Of a stretch of 64,000 nt of DNA, positions 21,617 through 33,219 are shown one piece after another; the first letter of the stretch is position 1, and each line of letters starts with the position of its first letter. The notes beneath the pieces are model-generated. The model worked only from the letters and a program-made list of their open reading frames with translations, had not been told where the DNA came from and did not search any database. The DNA is from Microglena sp. YARC (lineage: Eukaryota; Chlorophyta; Chlorophyceae; Chlamydomonadales; Chlamydomonadaceae). A program made the position numbers and the translations under genes. Location: positions 180,216,590-180,280,589 of the forward strand of contig CM039462.1 of NCBI GenBank assembly GCA_022414725.1, written 5' to 3'.

Positions 21617-21863
21617 TGTTATAGACCGGTTCTCCCGGCTCAGCTAGAGTGTCTTGGGGCACCAGGCCTTCCGCCTGGAAGCTTCCATAGTAGTGCCTCC
21701 AGCCGTTAGGGCCGGCACCTACCGGCGGCAGTACCCTGAGGTACTGTCGCCTTTTCCCTTCGTATACCTAGCTTGCCGCCTGGCATGCTATCACGATTGT
21801 AAGCTTAGCGCCTTCGCTATTCCCTGTGTCAGTCCTCACGAGATAATACTCCGGAAAGCTAAA
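21617..21863 (+). repeat. 5' LTR of element B
   Basis: TGTTATAGACCGG … CCGGAAAGCTAAA, 247 bp; it carries a 22-bp segment near 21,700 that is missing from the 3' copy. Contains hairpins CCAGGCCTTCCGCCTGG and CAGTACCCTGAGGTACTG. Confidence 0.88.
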
Positions 21864-21876
21864 GGTTATGGGCCCA
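21864..21876 (+). other. Primer-binding site of element B (anticodon arm of initiator tRNA-Met)
   Basis: GGTTATGGGCCCA follows the LTR with no gap. Its complement TGGGCCCATAACC is the anticodon stem-loop of eukaryotic initiator tRNA-Met. Drosophila copia is known to prime from an internal half-tRNA at this region. A diverged tandem copy of the LTR end plus site (CGGAAAGCTAAAGGTTATCG) lies at about 21,891-21,910. Confidence 0.8.
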
Positions 21877-22329
21877 TCACGCTAACCACTGCGGAAAGCT
21901 AAAGGTTATCGCTCATCACTGCCGTCCCGTGTTCCACTGCAACAGACTTGAGCGCATCAAGCCTGTTACCCTGTCCGTAGATTCCGAGCTCCCGCGCATC
22001 TGCAGTGCCTTGAACAGTTGCCGCCGCAACAACCGAAGGAAAAGGATCTCAGTTGCAGAATCTTCTCTGATTGCTAGGCACCCCGCTGGAACACCAGTAC
22101 GTTGCCCACGCAACACCCCACTGCGCCCCCACCACCCCTCTCCCTAATCCCGCCTTCTCCTACCCTCTCTGGCCCCGCAAGCCAAACCACCTGCCCCCCC
22201 CCCCACCCCACCCCACCCACCCACCCACCCACCCCACCCCACCTCCCATTCCCTCTTCTTCCCGTCATTACCAAGAATATCAAATTCTTCCAATCCCCTA
22301 TCGCCTGATCTTGTTCGTCACCTCCGCAC

Positions 22330-23465
22330 CACCCACACCTCATCCCAAGCCGTCGCAATGCTCCAAGCGCCAATTGATGGTAAGGGTGGTTCCGATGTAT
22401 TAGTCGACTGGTATACGAACCTTACTTGTAGCACCTCTGCTCCTCAGATCATCAGTTTTCTCAGTTATCGACGCCGATCTAGATTACCAGCCCGTAGATG
22501 AACCCTCAGATGGCTATAACTACCCCAGGAACAGCAGAATCACACCTGTATCAAACTACATGGCTATGAACCACATTCTGCAACACTGTCCCACACCCCT
22601 CGCTAATCTCATAGACGCGCGTACTAACAACGCAGCCAGAGCTCTGCGCTACATTCGGCAAGATTGGGGCCAGGGGTTCTACTTAATGCCGAACGTCAAA
22701 AAAGGGGTAAACCACTACTACGACTCATTCACTACTCTAAATCAACCTCTCTGCGACTACCCAGCCTCTGCCCAGGATGATGCTATTGCCCCATCCACCC
22801 CTGTTCACCAGCCACCCGCATCCTCATCTGAAGATGACGCGTCTACTGCACCACCATCGCCAACCTCGGACGGGGAGCCATCCGACATCCGAGCTTCCCA
22901 AGAAGCAGCAGTAGCCGCGGACCTGGTGAGCAGGGCCATACCAATGCTCAGTGCATTTGGAATCAATGTCCAACTTGACGACCAAGCATTACCCTCCCAC
23001 AGACGCCAGAATCCCCAGCAGGGTCTGTGGCCGCCAAGTTCATCCCAATGCACCATATGCACAGGGTTTGGACACACTGCTTTCTACTGTCCGAATCTAT
23101 CGCCATATGCATCAAGGATTCACAACTGCGCAAACTGTGGTGGATCCGAGCATCATGAAGGTCAGTGTACTAGCTGTCAGAGACCGAGCAGCCCGTCACT
23201 TGAGCCCCACGACAACAAGCTGACAGAGGTCTGCGTCAACTGCAATGGCAGGGGACACTATGGGAAGCAATGCTTCTCATCCACTCCAGTTGACCCAACA
23301 GACACAACCTGTACACTCTGTGGAGGATATGGGCATCTGATCCAGCCTGCCCAAACCCCTGCCAGAAGACCCCCACTCTGGAATCCCCACTGTACAGCTC
23401 TGGAGACAACTCTGGAGGTGAAGATACCACCGATGAGAAATCTGATACCACTGACTCTGAGCTAG
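22330..23465 (+). pseudogene. gag: Element B Gag with tandem CCHC zinc knuckles, frameshifted
   Basis: The N-terminal part is in one frame (around 22,310-22,450: DLVRHLRTTHTSSQAVAMLQ, then GSDVLVDWYTNLTCS); the frame changes near 22,450. The main open stretch is 22,560-23,465 (301 aa) with three complete knuckles (CTICTGFGHTAFYC, CANCGGSEHHEGQC, CVNCNGRGHYGKQC). A fourth (CTLCGGYGH) loses its final Cys through an apparent one-base deletion near 23,335; restoring one base puts the Cys four residues after the His. Alternatively a short intron near 22,380-22,448 (GTAAGG … CTCCTCAG) joins the first two frames. RNA-binding Gag is the inferred role. Confidence 0.55.
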
Positions 23466-25358
23466 GAAAGTGCCCCTCCACTCATGAGACCTCCCCCAGT
23501 GACCTATCTTCTTGTTTCCATGGCCACTGGTGTTTAACTACAGACACCATCTACCACATGACCTCAAATGCTGATTGCCTCATTAGGGTAACACCCCTAA
23601 CCCCCCCCGTATCAGTCATTCCACCAGGCTCCACAGCACCAGTTATCTGCTTCTATTCTGGCACGGCTGTACTCCAGGGTATAGGACTTGTGGTGACACT
23701 CCTAGATGTCCTCCTTGTGCCCGTGTCTAACTCCTTCAATCTCATCAGTGCCCCTGCCATCATGACCTATGATGATGATATACAAATCTACACTGATCCT
23801 TGTACTGCACAGATTGAAATGCCCTACCAGCATGGAGACGGCCTGGTCTGCTACACCATTGGTCTCAAGTGCTCCGTATCATCAGCCAGTGGCCTCTACA
23901 CCACAAGCCTGTACCAGCCATCACCGTCTGATCACCCAGACAATGACCTACCTGATGACCCATGGTACCTTGAACCCTACACCATGGTCCATCATTTGGC
24001 TCCAGCAGGAAAGTCAAAGTGGAAGCAACGTCTCACATCCTCTCCTCCTCCTCCTCTCCCTCCTCCTACTCCTCCTCCCCCTCCTCCTCCCCCTTCTCCT
24101 CCACCTCCCCCTCCAACTCCTCTTCCCCCATCTCCACCACAACCTCCTCCTCTTCTCCCTCCCCCTCCTCCTCCTTCTGTCTGTGACCCAGAATTCCTAC
24201 CAACCCTGTCTGATGAAGCATATTTCCGCCTAACCCAAAAGAAGAGAAGATCAATAGACAGAACAACCCACAGTCCCATTACATGCTGGAATTGTGGTGG
24301 ATATGGCCATACCTCAGTTATCTGTACTAGTCCTATCACCAATCTTGCATTTAGAGCACCCAAAGTACCAATCCCTATTCCCCATCCACAGGCACCAACT
24401 GAGGAAGATCTCAACAGTTTCATTCAGGATTTTCTAGACCACCCCACTACCCCTGCAGCACTCACTGACCCCACAAAACTCCTGCAAGCACCCCCAGGAT
24501 TTCCACAAGAGCCCCTAGACTGGCCAACAGTCCAGGACCTCCCAAAATCATGGGCAGAATGTTGCAAAGCAGCTGGCTTCACTATACCCCCCATCATTCC
24601 AACCCAACCTACTGTACCTACAAGGAAAACCAGGTCAGCAACTAAACAGAAAAATGCAGATGCAACCAAAATTCTTGGCCACCTGACTAAGATGCATGCC
24701 ACCTTAACCCACATGTACCACAGTGTCATCATTGCCCTTCAAACCAACAATGCACCACTCACCCACACCAAGCAGCCAGTCAAATCTGACCAACCACTCC
24801 CAACCAACAAAACTGCAAACACCATCTACACACCAGTGGGCATCACAAACTTCCACCCTCCCCCCCCCTCCTCACCGGATCCCTTTGACCCTGATGACAT
24901 CCCTAACAACTGTAATGCATGTCGACTCAGCTTCCAATCCCTAGTAGGAACTCACCCAGTACACTACCCACTAGGTGAACTTATCACCATCCTGGAAAAC
25001 ATATGTCAACAATCAACCGTCCCACCTCAACTCCTGGTCAACATGTTCAGAGCCCCCATGTACCAAATCATCACAGCATTTTTTGCACTCTACCCATCCA
25101 TCAGATCCCTTCCTAATTCAATCTGGTCAACGTCAGACATGCCCAAACACCCAGCTTCCATCATTGCCCCCCTCCATCTGCACACTACTAGCTTGGCCAC
25201 CCTAGTCCACCAGTACGACACCTGCTCCCCACACATCAAAGACCAACTCAAATGGACCATCTGTCTCCAGGCTGCCCTTGTTAATGCATACTCCATTGCA
25301 ACTCATAGACAGCCAGGCATAATCCTGCAATCCCACCAGATCAGAGTTGATAATGAAC
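23466..25358 (+). CDS. Element B protease-like and C-terminal region, interrupted by copia 2
   Basis: The frame (first Met at 23,558) opens upstream of 23,466. WCLTTDTIYHMTSN aligns with WLLDCAAHSHCTSN of element A and with the copia protease active site, and LLDVLLVPVSNSFNLIS matches the next strand, but no Asp-Ser/Thr-Gly remains. A Pro-rich spacer (24,040-24,175) and a further zinc knuckle CWNCGGYGHTSVIC follow, then a C-terminal part with ICLQAALVNAYSIATHRQ, similar to element A. The frame meets copia 2 at 25,359; codons to 25,528 are LTR sequence. The original C-terminus continues at 44,048. Confidence 0.65.
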
Positions 25359-25689
25359 TATCAGCTTGGATAACACTCCGGAGAGTGGACTTAGTGTGTG
25401 CAGCACGCCAATCTATAAATGCGGAGACGAGAATAACGTTACAAGCACTGGAGACCCATAAAGGGGCACCAGTGGTGAAAGGGGGGGGTAGCAGACAGGA
25501 ACCTAACAGGGTTCAGGCTGAACGGTGACGCAGCCAACAGGAAGCTGTCAACACTGAGTCACTCAAAGGATGACACAGTCTACGGGAAGCTGTCACTACG
25601 GGAAGCTGACAGAGCCGATAGTTCTAAGGAAGTACATAAGAAGTCACCAAGTCATAAAGCGCGTGAGAGCACCGCAATTCATGCTGACA
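25359..25689 (-). repeat. 3' LTR of copia element 2
   Basis: On the minus strand starts TGTCAGCATGAATTGCGG and ends CCAAGCTGATA. It is preceded (minus strand) by the purine-rich CATAGGTGGAG, as in copia 1. Confidence 0.93.
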
Positions 25690-25947
25690 CTCCACCTATG
25701 ACACAGGTGACATACAATACTACTTCTCCACCTATGGCACTGGTGACATAGAACTATATGTAACAATTAAAAAAAAAAAATCAAAGAACTCCGAATAATC
25801 GAGAGAACTTCAAAGGAAACCCAAAGGGTTATAGGAAGGAATGAAACAAGGCAAAATCCACAAATTTGCCAAGTTAGTAAGAGAGGAAAAACCGAATATC
25901 AAAGATGGGTAACAACGGTATAGAAAACCCGATCCGGGAATAGGAAC

Positions 25948-27090
25948 CTAATGCCATACAATGATAACCAAAGAAACCGATGTAACCCAATTTTTTTTTT
26001 TTAGAGGTTCTAACTTCCAGAACACAGCAGGATCAAGGGGCTTGGTGAACGGGTCAGCACAGTTGTCCTTGGTGTTAACATAGGCAACATCTAGTGAACC
26101 ATCCTCCACCAGCTCCTTGATGTAATGATGAATAACATCAATGTGCTTGCTGCGAGGGAGGAGCTGCCAGTCATTGGCCCATCTCAGAGACCCTATGTTG
26201 TCTCCCTGAATGGTAACTAAATCACAAGGCAGACCCAGATCCACCCTCAACTTCTTCAACCATTGCACCTCCCTGGCAGCCTGAGACAGGGCCTGATACT
26301 CAGCCTCACAAGAGCTAATGGCAACTGTAGGCTGCCTCTTGCTCATCCAGTTCACTATGCACCCTCCAGCCAGGACAGCAAAGCCAGTCTGAGATCTCCT
26401 GTCAGACCCATCATCAGCAAAGGATGAGTCACTAAAGACAGTAAAAGAGAACTCAGGGCTGTGTGTGTAAGTGAGTCCCAGATGGGAGTGTGACCTCAAA
26501 TACAAAAGCAAACGCTTGGCTGCCCCCCACAGGGGAACGGAAGGGTGAGCAGAAAACCTGGACAGGTAGCTCACAGCAAAGGCAATATCAGGCCTGGTGC
26601 AAGTAGCCAGGTATAGCAAAGCACCAACAAGAGAGAGGTACTGGCTATTAGAGGACAGGGGTTCTCCAGGTGGGTCAGTGACGGTGGACTTGTCCATGGG
26701 GGCACCAAACCTGGGCTTGGCAGCAGCAGTAAGACCAAACTGCTCCACCAGATCAACAATGTAGGAGTGCTGGGAGAGGTTGATCTGAACACACCTGCCG
26801 TCAGAGTCAAGTGTACAAGCCATGTCCAAGGAGAGGAACTGAACCGGCACACCCATCTCTTTGACCTCCCAGCCAGCTTTCTCCATAGCCTTGATCAGCA
26901 AAACATACCTATCCAGCTCACTAAAAGCACAGATAAAATCATCAACATAGGTTAGGACATAGCTCCACCCACCATTAGAATCCCTCCTAAAATACAGAAC
27001 AGGTTCCGCCTTGCACATAATAAAACCATGTGCAACCAAAACCCGCTTGACATCCATACTCCAAGCCCTGGGCGCCTGTTTCAAAACCAT
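25948..27090 (-). pseudogene. pol: Copia 2 Pol: second half of reverse transcriptase and RNase H
   Basis: Begins within KQAPRAWSMDVKRVLVAHGF; the catalytic YVDD is at 26,938-26,949 (minus). RNase H motifs FSDSSFADDGSDRRSQTG, AISSCEAEYQALSQ and RSKHIDVIHHYI then NCADPFTKPL are present. The end (VFWKLEPLKKKNWVT) differs from copia 1 (VFWRFIRMLGM) because of a small deletion and an A-run. A one-base insertion near 27,080 separates it from the upstream part. Confidence 0.85.
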
Positions 27091-27102
27091 AAAGGGACTT
27101 GA

Positions 27103-28610
27103 TCAGCTTGCACACAAGGGGAACACCGTTAGGACCAAGTACCTTAAAGCCTCAGGCTGGTGGCAGTACAGGTCCAGACCAGGTTCAAGGGGAGCATTCA
27201 GAAATGCAGTCTTGATGTCCAGCTGCCGAACAAACATCTTCCTATGAGTGATGGCAGCCAGGAGCACCCTCAGACCTGCTTCAGAAGAAACGGGGGCATA
27301 TACATCATGAAAATCCAACCCAGGACGCTGAAGAAAACCACGAACCACAAAACGTGCCTTGAAGCGGATAGAACCATCAACCCCAACCTTCTTCACAAAT
27401 AACCACCTGCCAGACAGGACCCTCTGTTTAGGAGGCAGTGGAGTGAGCGCCCAAGTGCCGTGGGCATGGAGGGACGCCATCTCATCCTTCATAGCAAGGA
27501 GCCATTGATCCCTGTCAGGGTTGGTGGGAAGCATGGCAGCTTTGAAGGTCAGTTCAGTGGAAGTGGAAATGTATGCTCCCACGTACAAGCAGTGTACTTG
27601 TACATGAGCAGCGGGGATATCAGCAGTATCAGCAGTAACCGGTAGTATAGCCCCCAGTGCAGAACTACTGCCTGGTTGAACAGGGCCGGCCTTATTTGCC
27701 TCTATATCAACGAAGCCTGGGACGACCGGAACACCCCAGCCATACGCAGTATCGGAACCCGACCAGTGTTCCAGATCATCACTTGCACTATCGGCAACGG
27801 CTACATCATCACATGGGCTTGACCCGAGTAATCCACCAGGGACGACAGGAGGCGTCTGAATGAACGACACCCGCGAGCCATCCGAGGTGGTCGGAGGTTG
27901 GCGACTATTAGTCAATGGACCTGATCCAGGTACCACTATGATCGAAGGCTGTCGTAATCCTAAATCTTCACCGACGAAATGTGGCGCAGAGGAGGGCCTG
28001 GCGACCCCCTGCGATTCGGCTAAGATTTTATCTGAAAGAACTGCAGAATCTCGCCCGCACAGTGCCTTCACACACAATACAGCACCATCAGCCCCTGACC
28101 TGGGACACAAGGTCATCCCATGATCAGGGCAGCGGTCGACAATTGGGGTTAGCAAAGGGTCAAGGGAATTAACCGTAGGCACAGGCATATGTCCGTTGAT
28201 AGCGGCAGGGATGCGAGAGACATACGGCGACCCGTCATAGGGAGATAGCCCAGGAATACAGTTATGATCAAACTGCTCATAGAAGAGTACATCACGACTC
28301 TCTACTACCTGGCGCAACTTAGGAACCCAAACAAAATAACCCTTACTCACCAGGGAATACCCAACCAGTCTACCAGATAACGCTCTTTCGTCCAGCTTGT
28401 TGCGCTTCTTCCCATTGACTAACGTAACGTAGCAAGGGCATCCGAACACGCGCAACATCAACACATCAGGCTGAAACCCAAAGAAAAGCTCATGAGGAGT
28501 CTTATCTCCCTGATTGGGCAAGCGATTACGAAGGTAACACGCAGCTAGGAAGGCATAGGGCCAGAAAGACTTAGTTAGCTTAGACTCCCATACATACAAG
28601 AGAGCATACC
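27103..28610 (-). pseudogene. pol: Copia 2 Pol: integrase C-terminus and reverse transcriptase N-terminal half
   Basis: Starts at the LINE1 junction (YALLYVWESKLTKSFWPYAF). It contains the integrase tail (LPNQGDKTPHELFFG, FGCPCYVTLVNGKKRNKLDE), the linker and RT motifs (LSGRWLFVKKVGVDGS, VRQLDIKTAFLNAPLEPGLD). Unlike copia 1, the linker is open throughout (GSSPCDDVAVADSASDDLEH), which locates the copia 1 frameshift. The frame is lost near 27,150, where copia 1 has one more G (HQPEG versus HQPEA). Confidence 0.85.
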
Positions 28611-28777
28611 GACAAACATCGAGAGCAGATTTTGTAGGCGCTACTTCCCCTCCGCATTAGCGGAAACTGGATTCGGAATGCCGCGACGCTAGGCTTTGTA
28701 ACGATCACACCCGCGAGGGAAATGAGCAATGTGCCCCCATCTCAGATCCACCGCTCCCCACCTCCACCTCCTCCAAA

Positions 28778-30136
28778 GTGATCCATCTCAACTGTCGGCG
28801 AGCGAGCAGTTCGAATCCAGGGAAGCAGCGCTCTGGAAGCACCAGAGCGCAGCAAAACCCATGGAAAAAGGTAGGGAATATCAAAGCGCCCAACGCCTCT
28901 GCCAGCATCACCCAACCAAATTCTACCACCAAATCCCCGTACCAGGCGGATTACCAAATCTACACCAAACAAGAAGAACAACACCACGTTTCGAGCGGAC
29001 ACGCTGTCGCGAAGCGATCCTGGAACACCTGCTATACAGATATTCCAGGATGGGGCACCTGCATACCAAATCCCACGATGATCGTCACCACCCTCCGACG
29101 AATCCTGACCACCATCAAAAAAAATATCATCTCCACTTCTAGCATCAAACAATCAAAAATCACCACCAAACCCTACTATGGAAAAGATACCATCTCCAAC
29201 GCGACGATCCACATCGTCGTCCTTCTTATCCTCCTAACAAGCACAGCCTTCCAACACCACAACACTTGCAACTCTCAAGCCCCACAACCCTCCAACGATA
29301 CAATGCTCCGATATGGCCCCTTCCAATCTAAGCTCCTCACAGGTGAGAACTACGAGTCGTGCCTCCCCAGTAACGACCTGTACTCACGCACCGACCCTCA
29401 ACCTCCCTTCGACCATTGCTGCGTCTCCCTGCTCCGCAACAACACATTCCATCCAAACCAACATCTCCCCCAAATCCACCCTTACAGGGATAATACCGTC
29501 CATCGTGGCGAAGGTGAGAGACCTATTGAATCCTGCAGATTCAATGGGGGGCAAAAGCCTGACGGCAGCCCCCAAAATGGAAAGCATAAGCCTGACGGCA
29601 GCTATCCGAACCTCGCAAATAACAATATCTCCTCGACAGGTCTCAGTGGCACCAAGCCTGTGCTCGAATCCAGAGGGGACGTCCTCTACCCCCCCCGAGG
29701 ATTCACCGCGCAACGCCACGTCTTCCTGGATACTCACCTACAGCGAGCCATCCGAGTCTATGAGACCCACGAGGAAATTAACGCAACCATCCACCCTCCG
29801 TCACCCAACGACGAATCAGTCTTCCATAACATCGACCCCTTCGCGGCCAAGCTGAGCGACCAAACAGTTGTGACTTACCCCATCCACGGCATTCCCCAAG
29901 ATGCCAAGATTATCAAGGTGGTGCTGGGAGGCATTGTTGGCAACACCACCAGCATGAGGCTTACCAACAGGCCCAGACCCGGCTTCTTCCTGACAATGCC
30001 TTGGCTTGCACCACCCCTGACTCAGTTGCTAGGCATGTCAACGCAGCATTCCGCCAGATGCCCCCTGGCATACTGGCTGGCGACATCAGTGAAAAGCATG
30101 TCGACCAAGTCTGCAGCACCCCTACTACACCCGTAG
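28778..30136 (+). pseudogene. LINE1 upstream ORF region, first part
   Basis: A 452-aa open frame with no recognised domain: Ser/Thr/Asn-rich, one hydrophobic stretch (IHIVVLLILLTS) and a more ordered C-terminal part (FAAKLSDQTVVTYPIHGIPQ, then KIIKVVLGGIVGN). Near 29,950-30,000 the likely frame switches to one reading TTPDSVARHVNAAFRQMPPG (to 30,192) and then again to one ending at 30,428. It corresponds to a LINE ORF1-type protein by position only. Confidence 0.4.
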
Positions 30137-30315
30137 AGTGGAAAGTAACAGTCCACATTCATGCCACTCACCTGCACAAACTCCCCTCCTGACTATCAAA
30201 CACCTCTGCAACTTTGCAGTCCTAGCCAAAAGCAGAAACCTTGAGACAGGGGTACCCACTCTCACCCCTCTAGTAAACACCAACCACCTCATCCCCTGCA
30301 AAATCTTAGTCAATA

Positions 30316-33219
30316 TTGAAGACAGTGAGAGCCTCTATCCCAAGGGCACCATCTCTAGAGCCAACACCATCACTAGACTTACCTCCCTGGGCAGGTCCAC
30401 CAGAAACCCTGCCTGGCAGATCATTTGATGTTTGTCAGCAGACCAGGATCCCCACCCATACTCCCAGTGGAAGTGTCCTCTCAGAGCAACCCACTGCACC
30501 TACTGCCACAACACTTGTACCCATTCCCCACTATCCCCCTGGCAGAACAACCAACCCTGCACACCCACCAGCCCCAGGGGCATCTCCAGACCCCCTAGCT
30601 GAAGGGGGAGAGGAGCATATGACAGAAGCACAGGGCACAGATGTCACTGACCCTCCCACACCCTTCTCCAACCCTGATGCCCCTGGCCATGACCATGCCC
30701 CTCCCACCAAGAAGGCCAAGGGGCAGAAGACCAACGCCGCAGATGATGCGGAAGTCGCAGGACCCCCCAGGAAACTCACCTCACCATCACCTCCCCTCAG
30801 CTTCTCTGTCCCAGTGACTTATCCCCCTCCTGACCACCTCGACTTCCACGACATCGAGGAGGTTCGCCGAGCCTCTGAAGCTTACATGCACTCCGACTGG
30901 AGGAACATCGAAGCAGAAGACAAACCCAACTGGCTTGTGAAGCTCGAGGTCATCCTCCAGCTCGCCTTGATTAACAAAGAAGACCACGACGACACCATGA
31001 CAGTGCATAACTCACTCAACTTCATGCTGGTAGAGACCACTCGCGACAAGAGGACTGTCACCAGCGCCATGTGCGCCACTCCCGCAATCAAGGAGTCCAT
31101 TGAGTCCCTGCTCCCCCTCCACATCAGGAGGACTGACCACTACAGCCTCTTCATCAGCCCCTCCAACATCCCCTCAGATGCCTACCAGTGCTCAGTGATC
31201 TTGAAGACTGACCAGATCGTCAACCTTGAAGACCGCCTTGGACTGCACCAAGTCATCATGGAATCCAACAGGCACTACCTCGCTACTCTGAGGAGGATGT
31301 TCCCCAAGGAGCTGGAGGGCCTTGATGAGGACCTACACTCACCAGACCTGTGGGACATCATCTCCAGGGAAAAGATCTGCAGCGATTATGTCACCACCGC
31401 TGCTCACATTAACAACTCCCTTGTCACCAGGGAGGGCATCCCTCTCTACTTACATGATCCTATCACCAGGTCAACACAAGCCAACCGAGGCATCCACCTC
31501 ATGCTCTTAAACAGAGCTACAGTCCTGATAACCTTCCTCTCCACCAGAGGCATCCTCCATTCTGGTGGCTCTACCTACACCCTCAGGCCCTCCTTCCTCC
31601 CTGACTACGACCCTGCCATGACCAAGGGCAAGCCAGGCAAGATCTGGAACTGCCTGGCCACTTGGATGATCAGGAGAGAGATCTCCAAGAATTCCGCCAA
31701 GGGAAAAGGCCCCCTTGACCCCCACACCAAGGGTGACCTGGACCAATGGAAGGCTCTCAAGACCTCCCTGGATGGACACCCCCCCGAATACCATGTCACC
31801 ACCTACCAGAAGGCCATTGTTGACATGCTCCTCAACCATGAAACCCCTGATCCACCTGCAGCTTGGCCACCTGCACCCTATGAAGCCGCTGATGATGATG
31901 ACATCTTTGGAGCAGGTGCCATCACCAGTGAGCACTGCAACACCCCAGCAGACCCTGAACTGGGAAATGACTGGAGCAGCTTCCTCCAAACAGCTGCTCT
32001 CAAGGTAAACCCCAATCAAACCAAACCCTATAGTACCTTCTACACCTGCATCCCTGCCACCAAAAACCAACAACATCAAAACACTCACCACTCCACAGGT
32101 TGCCAGCACCACAGCCAACAAGGCTTACCCCAAAGCCAACACCTTCAAGGGACACAGGAAGTAGCAAACCCCCTGGACCTCTGGATAACAGCACTGCTCC
32201 TCCTGCTCTTCTCTCTTATCAGCACTACCCACTGTCCCAGTGGAAACATCCATAGCAAGAGCAACAAAAATAGAAAAAATAGACATGGATATGAGCCCCT
32301 CTGGACACTATCTCCTTATAATGTGAACCCCTGCCAGACCAAAGGCACAGCCTGCCACTCCTGTGCTGAGATTACAACCTGTAACAGATTAAACCTTGCC
32401 TGCACTCTTCCCTCCCCTATCTCTCCTGCTCTCACTCTACCCATAGACAGCTCAGATACTCAGGAGGATGCTCACAGCAGTAAGTACCCCTACATCTGCC
32501 CCCTCTCCACTCCTCCTACACCCCCCACACTCAGAGGAGGTAGACCCAGAGGAAGCAGACGCCTACAAAGTAAGTCTGAGTCTGCCCCATACTGGGAAGC
32601 CCAAACAGCCTCTCACTGCCAAATTCACTCCATCAATGCCTACCTTGGATACAAAGCCATGGATATCAATCTAGTCCTAGACTTTGCTAACAAACTCCAC
32701 ACTCAAGTCACTAGAGCCACTGATAATCACTGGAAGGTTATGGGATCATATTTTCTCAACCCCTCTGGAAACTATAATAATGCCCTTATTGACTACTACA
32801 CCTTCACCAAGCAGACTGGCACTGGATACCTGGTCAGCCACAGGAACCACCCATACACACCACTACACACCTCATCTCCTAACACTGAAGAAAACTATGA
32901 AACAGGCATCCAACTTGGTAGCACCAAACAACAAATCCTTAGCAGAATTCCCATCAATAGCACCAAATTCATACTGCACTACTGGTCCAATGGCTATGGT
33001 CATGCAATCACTATCAAATACTACAACAATAAATGGTACAACCTTGACTCTGAAATCTCTGGACCCACCATCCTAACCCCCCAAGACTGGCACCAGCTCC
33101 AGGGGCGCATCTACACTCTTAGCCAGGCTACACCCTCCTTCCATGCCCATCCATTTCAACCTGATCTCTCTATTTTGATCCAACCAATCCCCACCCTAAT
33201 ACCAATGGTACCATCCTAG
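30316..33219 (+). CDS. LINE1 upstream ORF with C-terminal Josephin-like cysteine protease domain
   Basis: A 967-aa frame whose natural start is unclear because the frame changes near 30,430. Residues about 170-530 form an ordered region of unknown fold (HDIEEVRRASEAYMHSDWRN; LDEDLHSPDLWDIISREK). A hydrophobic segment follows (LWITALLLLLFSLIS, ~620-635), then a Cys cluster (CQTKGTACHSCAEITTC). Residues 768-930 resemble the Josephin family: Cys768-x2-His771-x2-Asn774 (CQIHSIN), NPSGN, then His896 and Asp911 fifteen residues apart within GHAITI…WYNLDSEISGP. The inferred role is a ubiquitin-type peptidase made by the retroelement. LINE2 is cut before this region, so no second copy is available here. 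Confidence 0.6.
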   Translation: MKTVRASIPRAPSLEPTPSLDLPPWAGPPETLPGRSFDVCQQTRIPTHTPSGSVLSEQPTAPTATTLVPIPHYPPGRTTNPAHPPAPGASPDPLAEGGEEHMTEAQGTDVTDPPTPFSNPDAPGHDHAPPTKKAKGQKTNAADDAEVAGPPRKLTSPSPPLSFSVPVTYPPPDHLDFHDIEEVRRASEAYMHSDWRNIEAEDKPNWLVKLEVILQLALINKEDHDDTMTVHNSLNFMLVETTRDKRTVTSAMCATPAIKESIESLLPLHIRRTDHYSLFISPSNIPSDAYQCSVILKTDQIVNLEDRLGLHQVIMESNRHYLATLRRMFPKELEGLDEDLHSPDLWDIISREKICSDYVTTAAHINNSLVTREGIPLYLHDPITRSTQANRGIHLMLLNRATVLITFLSTRGILHSGGSTYTLRPSFLPDYDPAMTKGKPGKIWNCLATWMIRREISKNSAKGKGPLDPHTKGDLDQWKALKTSLDGHPPEYHVTTYQKAIVDMLLNHETPDPPAAWPPAPYEAADDDDIFGAGAITSEHCNTPADPELGNDWSSFLQTAALKVNPNQTKPYSTFYTCIPATKNQQHQNTHHSTGCQHHSQQGLPQSQHLQGTQEVANPLDLWITALLLLLFSLISTTHCPSGNIHSKSNKNRKNRHGYEPLWTLSPYNVNPCQTKGTACHSCAEITTCNRLNLACTLPSPISPALTLPIDSSDTQEDAHSSKYPYICPLSTPPTPPTLRGGRPRGSRRLQSKSESAPYWEAQTASHCQIHSINAYLGYKAMDINLVLDFANKLHTQVTRATDNHWKVMGSYFLNPSGNYNNALIDYYTFTKQTGTGYLVSHRNHPYTPLHTSSPNTEENYETGIQLGSTKQQILSRIPINSTKFILHYWSNGYGHAITIKYYNNKWYNLDSEISGPTILTPQDWHQLQGRIYTLSQATPSFHAHPFQPDLSILIQPIPTLIPMVPS

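Noticed and set aside
24040..24430. Gly-rich minus-strand ORF
   Set aside because: Antisense of the Pro-rich CCTCCT tract in element B.
32560..33130. OTU-type assignment for the LINE1 protease domain
   Set aside because: The OTU signature DGNC is absent; the Cys-x2-His-x2-Asn start and the 15-residue His-Asp spacing fit Josephin better.
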